Shown piece after piece: positions 1-12,900 of a stretch of DNA of 64,000 nucleotides. The DNA is taken from assembly GCF_037975245.1 (NCBI RefSeq), contig NC_092561.1, forward strand, positions 5,692,001 to 5,756,000. The letters are read 5' to 3'. The DNA comes from Apostichopus japonicus. Its lineage: Eukaryota > Echinodermata > Holothuroidea > Aspidochirotida > Stichopodidae. A program made the position numbers and the translations under genes. The notes under the pieces were generated by a model. The model was not told the origin of the DNA and made no database searches. It was given only the letters and a program-made list of their open reading frames with translations. Position 1 is the stretch's first letter. Each line of letters opens with the position of its first letter.

Positions 1-2200
1 TAGTCAATGTAAAAGAATGCCAATCACAATATGAAATTGCAGTCAATAATATTGACATTGCATGTACCCCTCCCCCACCCCTCCCCACCCCTCACCCCTC
101 CCTCCGTTACAATCACCACCCTGTTGAATAGCCATGAAATATGATAATATAACTGTGGTTTTTGATGATATCTGTGGTTAGCTTATTCGCAGTCCTGATA
201 AATTGTCGTGATATAGTCATTAATTTGTCAACATTCATACACAATAAGAAGAATCAACCCACAGTTTGGAAACTCAAATTACTTCAAAAAACAGCCATTG
301 GTGAAAGAGAAACTGCTCGTTTTTTTTTAGAATTTACGCAAAGAGGGAAAACAAATTGTTACAAAATAGAGATCTGGCAATAACAAAAGTAGTGTTCAGG
401 ATTTGAAAATGCTATGTAAGTACGATATTGGAGGAACGTTACTGCGGGGTTAGGATTAAAGATTAAGGATATTATAGGGACTAGATTTATATTACATGCT
501 AGAAACTGAAGAGTACTTGTAAAAGGAGATTGTTGAAATTATTATCAGAATCAGTTAATAGTGAATCAATAATTTTATCAGAAATGTAATATTTTTTGTT
601 CTGGAGACAAGTTGTGGTAGGGTGGTATTAATGTTTTCTATATGTTTGCATTGCCAAATATTACAAAAGGATATAACAAAGGATATGACAAAAGAATATA
701 ACAAAAGAATATAACAAAAGAAAAATAAATAAGACCACTGAATGGTGGACTGTAATTATTGAAACAAATGATGATATCAACAAACCAAAGTTAAAGAAAA
801 CAAATTTAAATTTCGCTTCAAAAGCTACCCTGCTGGATCAGGTGGTCGTTAATTAAAAAATTTAGTCTATTTGTAGTTATTTATTATCTTTATCAAGTCT
901 TTTTGTTGAATTTTTCTTGATTACTTTACATTTCATTTTCCCTGAGATTCAATTTCAAAAATTTAGTTCTCGTAAATTGTTCGAAAAGAAGAAGTGAAAA
1001 AGTAAAAAAAAGACTTTGAATTTAGAAATACTTTACATGTTTATGAAATGTTTTAATTTAATTACATAGGTTGATTACATTTCATGTAATTAGTTACAAT
1101 TAGTTATCTTATTCTGTGGTCTCCATTCAAATGACGTCTGCATGCTTGCTTTGTTGTAATTCAGACTACAATTTTTTTTTAATTAAATCTCTCTTACTAT
1201 ACTTTCCTTTTTATTCTCAAATTCCTGTTATCCTCTGCTCTTTAAAAATTTTCCAAAATATTATTTTCATTCAGATTTTGGACATACTGAAACACAATGA
1301 TGTAACTTCCTGATAACTTTCTGGAAAAACAAAAAACATGTGTTCAGATCACCATACACAGGGTGAGGGGGGGGAGGGGTGTCAACATAAGAGACACTAA
1401 TATCACTAGGAGGTTTCCAAAGTTAAACACAATACTTTCATATCTATATATCTATGGCATATATAATGAATCTTATGGCACAGCTATTGTGTCATTCCAC
1501 TCATTCAATACCAAATCAAGATATTTCTTGGCAGGTCATCTCTTGAATTTGGCTCATTTTTGGCATCATTTGTAGATATTAGTGAGGTAGGAAGGTCTGC
1601 ACAAATTTGACCATCCTCTGGCTTTGTACTTTTTGAGGTACAGCTGTTCAAAGTTGAGCTGCTAGGCTTAAGCGTGACCACATCACAAATGTACCAACTT
1701 TGAGTCCACATAAAATTCTTGATAAAACATGCTACAGTCATAAAAAATGGCTCCCTAGGACAATGTTTAGGCCATAAATTTCACAAATGGAATCTACCAG
1801 ATGGATTAGATTAGATTAGATAGATTAGAGGTACCGTTGTGGAGATAAATGTCCTCGAAAAATGGAACATTTCACACTGCCAGTTTTGCTGGGCCATTTT
1901 TGGTTGCATCTGACCAGTAAATGAAGACTGCTATAGGGACCAACCGTTCAGGTTCCTTATGGCCTACAGGGGTTATAAAGCAAGTGTCCTGCCAAGATAT
2001 TCTGAAAATTGATTGATTCTGTAAGGAATGACTCTATTATCTCTCTTAGATGTTGGATGATTAGGGAGATGTGACTAGGCACTTCAGTTGGTAATAATCT
2101 ACTTTTCTTGATGAATCAAGTTAGTATGTTTTATTTCAATTCCTTGAAGTTTAGTCACATGTGCACTGTGGCTCATCCTTAGTTAATATCTTCTCCTTTT
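1..2200. other. Noncoding, AT-rich
   Basis: No coding exon was recognised. The stretch has poly-C/poly-G tracts near 67-110 and 1361-1378, a short tandem array of about 15 bp (AACAAAAGAATAT-type) at 662-720, and a small GATTA array at 1801-1828. A 78-residue minus-strand reading frame near 1505-1741 has no recognisable domain and is probably repeat-derived. Confidence 0.6.
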
Positions 2201-2233
2201 CAGAGGATATTAATATTTACACTAGGTATATAG

Positions 2234-2680
2234 TTATTACATTAGTTTCAAACAAAAATCGTAACCATAATTGGCAATATACGTTTCCTAATGACACCTA
2301 TATTTACGTAAACAAATTGGTATGAACGGAAGAAAACCCATATTGATTCCGTTCAAATTCCCATGACGTTTTGTATTAAACGTGTGCGTTATTTAATTCA
2401 GATATATATGACATTCATTGGGTATCATCATTCATTGTTAATAACGTCTCTTTTTCAGATAAATATGACACGCAGAGGTCATTATTATTATTACACTAGT
2501 TTAAAGAATATTCGACGCCATAATTGGCAATATACTTTTCTAATGACAGCTATATTTACGTAATAAATTGCTATGAACGGTAGAAAAACCTATATTGATT
2601 CAGTTCAGTTCCATGACGTTTATTAACGTGTGCGTTATTTTATTCAGTTAGATGTGACATTCAGTGGTTATCATCATTAA
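2234..2680. repeat. Two-copy tandem duplication, period about 254 bp
   Basis: The block at 2234-2437 is repeated at 2488-2680 with moderate divergence. Shared landmarks are TTATTACA(T/C)TAGTTT, CCATAATTGGCAATATAC, the CTATATTTACGTAA stretch, ACGTGTGCGTTATTT and TATCATCATT at the end. It has no coding features; it is either a local segmental duplication or two units of a longer minisatellite. Confidence 0.85.
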
Positions 2681-2699
2681 AGTATTTAAGTTTTTATCG

Positions 2700-4715
2700 A
2701 TTTGATCAATTTAGCGTTTCTCGTTGATACTAAAATCACCCTTGCCCCCCCCCCCCTTCCCCCTAAAAAAATAATAATAGAAAAATCTAAGCTATTACTT
2801 TGATCAGTCAAGGTTCTTTCTCCAGTAGAGAAGAAAAAGTTGAAAGTGTTTGATAGTTTCCGAATTGCTCTTGACATGTGTTTAATGTTAAGTGTATGAA
2901 CATTTAAGAATCGAATCAAATGATTCCACTTCTTGCAATCTCAATAACCTTTTTTGAAAATAAAAAAAAGTTTGGAGTGTTTCTTAATGTGATCACCCCC
3001 TCCCCCTCCCCCCTATATCAATCTAGATTTAATACAAGTTTTAATTTGGATTTATTGATGTCAAAAAATTCCCATATTATATTGTCCACAATAATGTATG
3101 TGTGTGTATGTATACATGATATTATTATCTATATTATATTATGATGTATTTGTGATTTCTTTTTCATTCATGTACTACCTTGAAATGATGCAAATTTTGG
3201 TCAGTTTACGAAATATTTTATGACGTGAAAGAGACTGAAAATGGAAATTGTAACCTTTCATAATATACCTAAAGAAGTTCCAAAATGTCATGATGGGGAT
3301 AATGTCTGCGTGTGTGGTAAAATAGCAGTTATTTACTAAGTTTTGGCTTTTCCCATAGCTGATGTGGAATATAGCATAAAGTCCTACTTTGCATAAAAGA
3401 ATCGGGCTTGATGGTTATAATAATTTATCATTGTGTGGTAGAAACGACGTACCAATTCGTATCGCCTACTTTGTAGGTAGCATACCACAATGAAAGGAGC
3501 ATATACGTCCGCATGAAGGGGCTAGCCCGTGATGATTGTCAAGAAATAGCCTTAACTAGACCTAGTGAATTGACGTTCCTGTTATTTTGAATGTATAAAC
3601 GTTATTTTGTTATGGTTGGATGTTGAAGAGGATAATGTAACTGCCGATGGATTAATGTGGTTTGATGGGGATTAAAGGAATTTAATTTAATTGAAATTTT
3701 AGACGTTTTTTTTGTGGCTGAAACAAGAAGCTTTCGCAACTAGAGCTGGTGCATTGGTCGTGAAGTACTGTGCTAAACTTTGTCATTCTTGTACATGAAA
3801 ATCTTAAAGGTCACAGTTGGTAACTTTTGCGTGCATGATGGTCCAAGCTACCATGCGGTGGCGGGCATGCTATGCGATTTGAAAAACGTCTTTCTACGCT
3901 TAAGTGACATTGTAAAGCAACTAATTTAAGTGGGTAAGTTAATGGAGCAATTTAACTGTTCTAAGACACATAGATTCTTCTATGGAGTATATGCTATGTT
4001 CAGTAGGCCTACTTTCGTTTCCCAGCCATCTATGGAACGCCAATCGTGTCATATTGAGGCATTCGTGTGTATATATATATCTATATATACATAAGACTAA
4101 GCTTGGTTCTCCGCATGGTGATGGTTGGACTAGTAACTTTGGTCTAGGGAAAATTCGAACACGCTTAATATATATTTTTTTTTCGGTAATCGAAAAGTAA
4201 GAAGTTCCTTTAGTTGGTCGTAGAGTGATAATAAGTTCCTGTATTTTGCTGTGATGTGTGGTTTCTGAAATCGTCAGTATAAACTATTTCAATATGATAG
4301 ACATGATTTGAAAGAAGAAAAAATGAAACGAAAATGACCAAACTCGAGAGAGTACTCGGAATTAAAATTTTCATTTGTGCCACATAATCTATATCAGTAT
4401 TTGTTAACAAAATTCAGTGAATCAGGTATTTTACGTACGTATATATGTCTATATTCTAAACAGAAACATTTAACGGGATAATAGTACGTACAAAATTATT
4501 AAAGAATAACTTTAGGCACAACATGAACTTTGACATGTAGAATGTTTTCAAACATCCAGATCTTTTGTCCAGACTGTATTTCTCTACCACTTTCGATTTC
4601 TGAGAAATTACTCTTTAAACATCATCTGAGGTTCACCAGTACAAGTGGCTGGACTACTGAGTCTAACACAGACCCCATCAAGTCAGTTCCTCATACAGAT
4701 GCAGCACTAAACTAA
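2700..4715. other. Noncoding interval
   Basis: Nothing coding was recognised. It contains poly-C/poly-G runs near 2744-2762 and 2996-3013 and AT-rich microsatellite stretches. Short reading frames here show no domain or splice-site support. Confidence 0.55.
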
Positions 4716-4720
4716 ATATG

Positions 4721-4725
<5 letters not shown>

Positions 4726-4768
<43 letters not shown>

Positions 4769-4787
4769 ATATATATATATATATATA
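4726..4787. repeat. (TA)n microsatellite
   Basis: An almost pure TA dinucleotide run, interrupted twice by TCTA. Such runs recur in this window and are prone to length variation and assembly error. Confidence 0.95.
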
Positions 4788-4799
4788 TCTACTATTAGT

Positions 4800-5900
4800 A
4801 CTATTGTGTATTGATTACCGCCACACCATATTGTATTTAGAAAATAAAGTTAACAATAAAAGATATACACTATAGACCAAGAGTGATAACGTCTCCATCT
4901 CTTTTTTTTCCTGTTTTGTCTGAGACATTTTGTTGAAGTCTACAACGGTCTCGAAGGAGTCAAACATTTAATATCTACTTGCGGCCAACCCCTCCCCAGT
5001 CCCAATCACCCACCCCCCCCCCCCCTCTTCTAGAATTACGGTACTCGAGTTTGTCCGTGTGCTCGCTTTCTTTTCATCTGGGATGGGCAACCTACGGGCC
5101 ACATGCCAGTGATTTTTTGCGGCATGTGAGATGTCTTAAGAAAAAAGTCTTCGGAATCAAAGATTTGAAATCCACAGCAGGTCGTTGGTTAGGTGCGGCC
5201 CAGTCAATTTTTCACTCCTTATATCTGACCCATTCATTCAAAGAGGTTTCCCACCCCTGTAACCCCTGTAATTTAGATGTTAACGCTAGAAGCTGTTAAC
5301 CTAGCGTACTCTCTCGACGTGCGAAAGTGAATTACAGTTTTGGCTGACTCTTGAATTTGGACGTGAACAAGCGTGAAAGATGAAGGCAAGTACTTCAGAT
5401 TTCGCACTTTCATCAATGATTCTATCGTTGCTAGGGACTTGTGATTGGGAAGGGTTGGGGGTGTAGAATCATAATTTTCCAATTAGGTGGATTCGTAAGC
5501 CGTATCGCAAGTTAGTAGAATTTAAGGTGCTAAGTCGAACACCGATTGGTCGTGTCCAGACAAGTTTGAAGTTAGTTTGTCAGCATATTCTACTTTATTA
5601 TGGGTTGTACAAGGAGTTAGGAACAAGATTTCGGCTCATTTGTTAATTAGAATTCGAAAGCCTAGAATTAGAAATATTGGAAATAGCCTTATATTATTGA
5701 CTCCGAAATCAGAAGTATCCTGTCAAGATTACGATCAGTTTAGTAAATTTTGTAATTTTTGTTGCATAGATCAAATTTTCGAAATGGTTTTGACCACCGA
5801 TTTTCGAACTATAGAAGATTCGAGCCAATTATTGTGGTGAGACACCACCCCCCCCCCCCCCCCTCGTAGTTAGGTCCTTGAAATAATATACAGGCTACAA
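4800..5900. other. Noncoding interval
   Basis: No supported gene. A poly-C run at 5013-5025 and another at 5847-5863 interrupt otherwise AT-rich DNA. The 106-residue plus-strand frame at 4979-5299 is low-complexity at its start and has no recognised domain. Confidence 0.5.
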
Positions 5901-5922
5901 CTATTTATGACTGCTGTAATTA

Positions 5923-6200
5923 GTGGCAGCAAACTGAAGTGACGTCATAAGTAAAACATTACGTAATTATATTTGTCATGAGTTATTGCAAAAGTTGATT
6001 TTCTTATCGAATGATAATAAACTGTAGAATTTTCGATGCTGATTGCAGAAAAAGTGACTATTCCCTATCGATGGCAGCAGACATAAATGACGTCACTTTC
6101 CTTTGTAAGAAAAACATTACTATTCATTTTTTGATTGAATGAGGATAAACTGTAGAAGGTTCGATACTGACGTCAGAAATTGTAGATTTCCTATCGGGGG
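5923..6200. repeat. Degenerate tandem duplication carrying CRE octamers
   Basis: A unit beginning GGCAGCA(A/G)AC is seen at about 5923, 6071 and 6196, spaced about 148 and 125 bp. Each full unit carries a perfect TGACGTCA followed later by ATAAACTGTAGAA and TTTCCTATCG-type text. The third copy is only a start. Confidence 0.75.
5940..6175. promoter_or_regulatory. Three perfect CRE octamers (TGACGTCA)
   Basis: TGACGTCA occurs exactly at 5940-5947, 6088-6095 and 6168-6175. This is the consensus palindrome bound by CREB/ATF bZIP factors in animals. No recognised promoter or transcription start is adjacent. The sites may simply have been multiplied by the tandem repeat that contains them, so regulatory function is uncertain. 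Confidence 0.4.
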
Positions 6201-6474
6201 CAGCAGACTGGCCAGCACTGGCAGTAGCTTCTGGCGAAGTAGCTTCCCGGTAATCCTTTATTTGAACTTCTCGAATTCTGGTTCCATGAATTCGATCTTG
6301 TATTGTATTCTGTGGAAACCAAATAAAAACTTATCGTTATGTAGGATTTAAAATATGAGCAAATCACATAACATCTCCCAGCAACTTAAAAGAATAGTCC
6401 AGGCCAATTTTTTTTGTAAGTTAAAGAGGAAAATAATCTAAGCATTCTGGTGAAATTTGTATACAATTCCTATG

Positions 6475-6855
6475 TACCGTTTTTGAGATATTGACAGTTG
6501 AAATTATCTGATATTCTACCAAACGTGAACTTGAAGCAAACAGGTGTGATGTCATAGTTGCACACTGACAAATAATGTTTTTTATTTTTCTTTATTTTTC
6601 AGTCTACTTATTTGACCTTGGATTGGATAGGGTTACTAGTTTGTCTAATAGGACGTTTATAAAATACCAATACCTATGGTACATTCACATCATGGATGCA
6701 TCCAATTTTGGAGTATAAAATTAGACGTACATTTTCAAGGAAAACAAAACAAAACAAAACATCAGTTTGCAACAACGTCACACCTGTTTGCTCCAAGTCC
6801 ACTATTGGTATGAAAGGTGGCAACTCCAACTGTCAACTTCTCAAAAAACGATGCG
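6475..6855. repeat. Long imperfect inverted repeat (fold-back/MITE-like)
   Basis: The arm at about 6475-6578 is repeated in reverse complement at about 6749-6855. Clear shared blocks are GCAAACAGGTGTGA (reverse: TCACACCTGTTTGC), TTGACAGTTG (CAACTGTCAA) and TTTTTGAGA. Arms of about 100 bp flank roughly 170 bp. This resembles a palindromic nonautonomous DNA element. Its outer termini and any target duplication could not be fixed. Confidence 0.7.
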
Positions 6856-7644
6856 GGCGGGGGGGGGGGGGGGAGTGGGGGATGAGTAGTCTTGTGCGAA
6901 GATTTAGTAACTATAAGTCTGTTACTGTTTTCTCTGAAGTATACCTTCTGAGAATGTTGTGAGTGGAGATACACAGAAGTTTGATTAGGATGGTGAAGAG
7001 TAGGGGCTCAACAACTAGTTCGTATTGAAGTGGAGGAGGGGGGGGGCGGGTAAATGTTTGATCGTCCGGGTGGTGTGTTAGAGGAGAGAGTTGTCTAAAT
7101 TCAGGTACTGTGCGCTATCCTCTTTGGAGAAGGGGGGGGGGGCTGAAGCCCCTCCCGTAGTGTACGTGGTACCCCCTGGTGAAGAGTGCCTTAGTTTCTT
7201 CAATTGCAGTCTGGTTTCATTAAGACAGAATTTAAAAGGTTTGGCAAGGGTTCTTTTATAGCCAAACTCAAAAAGCTGTTTTACACCTAAATATGCTAGA
7301 AAATCAGAGAAATGGTCACTTCTATACTGACAAACTTCAACGAGTTGGCCATTTTTTGGGGCCTCCATCCCCAAAACACATATTTCACTAAGACATGTCG
7401 TTGTCCATGTTAATCCTTCTCAATGTCTTGTGGTAATCGAAAGGATCAAACTCCTCAAGAATTTAAGTTTGGTATGTCTTTTCCAGTTATAGTCATGCAT
7501 ACTACGTTTGGAACTATTTACTTAATTCTTAGCATTTTTTTATTTATTTTTTATTTTATGTATATTTTTTTTCTACGTTTAGGGTTCTATTTATTATCGA
7601 TTAATATTTAGGTTTTTTGTTACTACCTGTTTTTAGGTTTTACA

Positions 7645-7711
7645 TTTGTAAAGCGCTTTGAGCAGCTTTGGTGATTATTCGCTCTCCACATATTACTTAT
7701 TATTATTATTA
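7645..7711 (+). mobile_element. SINE/LINE-type 3' tail relic
   Basis: The text TGTAAAGCGCTTTGAGC followed about 40 bp later by TATTACTTATTATTATTATT matches the tail style of the fuller SINE at 15.05-15.36 kb, which has AAGCGCTTT and an ATT-repeat end. Only the tail is visible, and no tRNA-like head was found nearby. Confidence 0.6.
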
Positions 7712-7871
7712 GTCCATACAGGCTAAACTAAGACGTTTAAATACCGATGACTTTGAATTAAAAAAAAATAGAGCGTAAAATCACTACATTTGAATATAAT
7801 AAGTGTCAATCTTCGCGTTGAAAATAGTGTAGCCTCGTATAAAACGATTTCAGATTCCACGATATTCTTAC

Positions 7872-8022
7872 CTTGATATTAAGCCAGTGTAGGTCTTTTC
7901 GTGTCTCTGGGTCCAACACATAGACAATGGCAAACAGGGTCCCCCAGAGTGGGACAGAGACGATATGAAATACAGCCAAAATAAAAGGAGGCTCGCGGAA
8001 AGGTTTGCGAAATGTCAGAGCC
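7872..8022 (-). CDS. GPCR exon 7 (TM7 and start of tail)
   Basis: The acceptor TTTTCGTTTACAG and donor AAG|GTAAGA bound 151 bases. They encode LTFRKPFREPP as loop 3 outside, then FILAVFHIVSVPLWGTLFA and IVYVLDPETRKDLHWLNIK. The PLWG...AIVY pattern matches TM7 of class-E-like receptors. The reading frame leaves in phase 0, so at least one more exon must supply the cytoplasmic tail and stop. Confidence 0.8.
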
Positions 8023-9847
8023 CTGTAAACGAAAATACAAACAAACAAATATAGGAAAAATGAAAACAGAGATTCGAATGTCCCGAGTCTTATATTCAAA
8101 TAGCATGACATGAATCTGGATCATTCATAAAAACAAATCTAATGTGATCTGATTCGGTGTTATTTCGTATAATGTCTGAATTTCTCAGAGAAAGCCCACC
8201 CCCCCAAAAAAAAGGGGGCAATGAAAGACGAAGTCGCAAAATGTCTTACAAAATATTACAAAATTTAAAATTAAAAGATGTTCTGTTCGATACAAACTAC
8301 TAGGAGGATGTGGTTTTCCCCTAAAGATTCCGAAAAATTATCATCAACTTTAGCCACCAGGAAAATCCTTTATAAGTAATTATGTTTCATGTTTGAGGTG
8401 ATTAAAATGCCATTGTTCTTCGTAATTTTTTGTTATTGGAGTGAGAAAGGAGACAATAAGTTGAAGACAAATCTTTCTGGAATAAAAACATTAGCAATTT
8501 ATGTCATTCTTAGCTCAACCTTCATCTTACCTGAGGGTATAAGACTTCTTTTCCATACCTTTAACCGAGGCCTTAGTCCCATCCAGTAACATTAACAATA
8601 GATTATATAAATGACATAGCAAGTTATGTAATTACAGGGTCGTTGTATCCTACAAGTCGTAATTTTGACCGAAAAAAACTAGCGGAAGGGAAGCGGACCC
8701 TGAGGGGAGGGATGGGGGGGGGGGCGGTGGATGAAAACCCATACCTGTAGACAATCGGAAAGATGGAAACTAATAGTATTGCCAATGGATACAACATCAT
8801 CGGTCGTACAAGCCTCTTGTACACCTCATATCGATGGTTCTCCGTCGGACGTTCCCGCCATATTGGTTTTAGAGTCAAGACAGTATAGACGACTTTCGCG
8901 TATAGTGCAAAGATAACCAGTATTATCACCAAATACTCGACGTAAAAACTAGATTGAAAATTTAAAATGACAGAATTGGTATAAACAAAGTCATAATTAA
9001 CATAAAATATGTCATTCTCAAAAAAAGAGAAGAAAAAAAAGAAGGATTTTTAACTTACGGACAAAGAAATAACCCCGAAATCCTTTATAAGGACGGAAAA
9101 TGGGTACGGGTGGGGTGTGAGGACGGTAAATGGGTACGGGTGGGGTGGGGTGTGAGGACGGTAAATGGGCACGAGTGGGTTGTGAGGACGGGAAATGGGC
9201 ACGGGTGGGGTGTGAGGACGGGAAATGGGTACGGGTGGGGTGTGAGGACGGGATATGGGTACGAGTGGGGTGGGGTGTGATGGGGTGGTCCAGGTATCGG
9301 AAGTTTCAATAAACACTCATTTTGGACCTCTTTCAGTATGATTTAAAACGACTGAACCACTTAACCGGAAATGTTGTTGGTTTCTAGCTGGGGGACCGTA
9401 ACGCTGTCGCAGGTATACGGTATCTGTTAACATCCATCACTGCTATACTATAGAGACCTATCATTTGAAGCTGAGTTGTTGAATGATCACAGGCGAACGC
9501 CTTCTAATAACATGTTAGACATTCAGGTGTTGGAAATAATCGGAAGGCGTCCTCACACCCTTCCAACCCACCTCAACTCCCCTCACTACTCCCTCGATTC
9601 CTGACCGTATAGTCACTGAATAGTAAACTGTGTGCTTGCAAGTTCTGGACAGGTCAAACAGTAATAAAAATGATAACTGTGGATTGCCATCACCGCGTAC
9701 AACGTTGTCTGTTTTCATCAGTTAAATATAACCGTTACGAAAAATTAAATATAAAATGGAATATTTTAAACTGTTTTACTTACGCCCAAACTTTCCAGCG
9801 ATGATCATTTATCCAACTGTACAATAGTAAAGACACAAATTGGTTAT

Positions 9848-9907
<60 letters not shown>

Positions 9908-12900
9908 GCAATAAAAATCACCGAATAATAAAAAAATCCCTACTGTAAATGTGCGTATAACGTAGTTTCTCATATTAAAATATCTCCAATAACATTACGT
10001 GTCAGATATCGCCACCCCCCCCACCCGAACCCCCCCCCCCCAAACAAAACAACAAGAGCAACGATAGCAAACAACATACAAAAAACAAGAACCAACTGTT
10101 TGAATCCCGGCTGTCAAGCATGAGGGGTCCCGATAGGAATGTGCTGGTATAGCTGTACCAAAAATGTACCAAAATCTATATATTTCATGTACTATATAAA
10201 TTAACGAAGCGGTTATAATTTCTTACCACCACGTGATAGCTGGTCCGTATTTACCAAATACAAGAGGTATCATTGTCGCAACGGTTGACACTCCCCAACA
10301 GAGTACGTGATAAACGCTGGAACAGGAGTAGAAAGAAAAACTGGAAAGTAATTACAATTCTATCCGGGAAATTGTCCCGCCCTTATCTTCACCTGTATTC
10401 TTTCCTTTAGTCCTCCGCCTTCAAATCTGGACTTCCGTTTGGATAATTCCACCTTTGTTTCTATGGCTGTTGGTCATATTTTAATATCATACTTTTCAAG
10501 GACGAGATAATAGACATATCATGACGACCGATCATTAAACTCAACCAAACATCCTGAACGAAAAGTCTTGGAAATCGAGAAGATGAAGAAAAATTTCACT
10601 CTCCCCTTCCCCCCCTCTTTTTTCTTGATAAGTTGCAAATCCACTAAGCAAGCCAAGTCCTGTCTTCTTGGCTAATATAGCTAAATATATGCATTACACC
10701 ATGAATGTAACATCAGTGGTCGACCGAGTACAAGGTAACAATATGGCGGGCCATCAGTCTCAAATCGTGGGGAATCGACATATCCTGATTAAAATCGACA
10801 TATACTAATTTCCTTCGACTTATACCAGTTTGTAGCAGCTTAAATTGACTTCTACCGATTTAAATTGTCATATCATCGATTTAAACTGGTATATTTAAGA
10901 CCGATGGCCGATAGGTACAATATACACATAGCTTACATCGGATGTAATTACCAACATATCGGGTACAATGAAGCAATAGTTCACATAAATTGTCGTACAG
11001 AGATCATATGTGGTAGCGCTACAATATGGTAGACATGTTGTGGAACGTATATCAGCAGCTGAAGGTTTTCATATCAAATAAGCGTTACAATTGATGAAAA
11101 CAAGGATAAAATGCTGGGTTTTTATGGATATGCATTTACAGGAAAAGGAGCAGAGTACTCTCTCAGTTCTCTTAGAAGAAAGTAACTGTTTACCCTTCGA
11201 TTTTCCGACTTGAATTCGGCCGGCGTAATGACATGACGTTTAGAAACAAGTTGACGGTCAAGCACAGCTGCCACATTAAGATTGTCCAAGCTGAATCAAC
11301 AGCAACAAAAAATACATTAAATAAATAATAATGATAATAATATTAATCATAATCATAATCATCATAATCATAATAAAAAAGGAAGACATTAATACTGATA
11401 GTATAATTTAGAATGTCAAGAGTACAAATAGTGGAAGGTTTATATATCCTTTCAAACGTTGCCTTTGTCTTGATCTCTAAAGCCATGGACGTCGCCAGAT
11501 ATTTTGAAATTGGTGGAGAGGGCCCAGCAAAATGAGAGCAACATTTGGGGATGGGGCACACATTGTGGGTAGACCTATATATTGCAAGCGTGAATCGTAG
11601 GGTCATAGGGCCTCTGGTCGGAGGTCAAGAGGGGGGGGGGGAGAAACCACATGAAGCTTTGCGGCTTTTATCGTTTCCAGAACTTATATCAGCATCAAAT
11701 CAGCAGAATTTGGAGATAGACGTACGTAATCTTTTTAATTTTAATTTTTTCAAAATATAGTCAACAGAAATCAACAAATTTTTGGGTGTGGGGGGGGGGG
11801 TGTTATGGCAAATTTCAAATGGCACCCAACATACTACTTGACAACGTTACAGACTAAAAGCAGAAATTCGCGCGGTTAACTTACAACATTGTTTAACTGG
11901 TTGCGGTTGTAGAATATAATTTCTCGCCATAAAATAAACACACAGAAAAAAAAAATAAAAAACCAGTGCTCCTTTGTTGCAAAGATGTTTCGTAAATGCT
12001 TACACTCTCAGTTAAGTTCTAAAAATGTTAGAATTCACTCTTGGAGAGTAACCATTGCGATAACTCTTTCAATCTAAGAGTGAATTTCACTCGTATTAAT
12101 ATAATGACTTCATGTCAAGGAAACTGTAAAACATCGTGATTGAGCAGTGGTGGTCAAACTTAAAAGACAAAGTGAATCTGACCGGAAGTGAATTATAGCT
12201 GGACATGTGCAACCATGCCATGCATTGAGCTGTATATGAAAGATACATACAATTGAACTGTAGGGACATCCCTTTCAATATGCACCATGTACCGTTGACA
12301 CCGTCGCGGTCCTCCTGCAAAAATGAAATTAAGAATGCAAAATGTCCCTACCTTCTATAGTCTCTTAACATACACAATAATATCATGATATTGATTTTGT
12401 TTCAGAGTAAACATTGTTGGTTTTGCAGTGATTGAAGAAAAGAGTCCCCACCCCCTCCCTCCGCGCCCCCACATCCCCGTTTCTGCTCAGCACTCCCCTC
12501 TCCTGAAAGCTTTCTGCGCCACCAAGACCTTAGCTTGCCTCAAAAACTCGTTAATTATCACCGAGAGAACAAAACTAAGTCTTGCACACGATATTATAGA
12601 ATCACGATGGCTAAATGGGAACATAGGGAAAAAGGTGTTCCCAAATCTCAAAAGTTTGACTTTATATCTCAAAATGTTGACTTTTTAATCTCATAATTTT
12701 GACTTTTTATCTCAACTGTTTTTCTTTCCTATGTCACCATTAAGCCACCGTAGAGAATACCTCAATATGACCAGATATTTGGGTTTTGTTTGTGTGAGTG
12801 TGTGTGAAATGAACTTCCATGAGCTGGAAAGTAAACGTCCGCCTGGGATTATGTTGACAAAGTCGAAACTATATGCCTATACTTTATAAATATCTTTTGG

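Noticed and set aside
7078-7374. 98-codon minus-strand frame considered as the GPCR last exon
   Set aside because: It has no recognisable receptor tail, its centre is a poly-G/C-derived low-complexity stretch, and the only in-phase acceptor-like site is weak.
9050-9316. Proline/threonine-rich minus-strand and glycine-rich plus-strand frames
   Set aside because: Both derive from the 30-bp minisatellite inside a GPCR intron, and all frames are open because of the repeat.
12000-12095. Possible small inverted-repeat element (GAATTCACTCTT / AAGAGTGAATTTCAC)
   Set aside because: The arms are short, and no termini or target duplication could be defined. Left as low-level noise next to GPCR exon 3.
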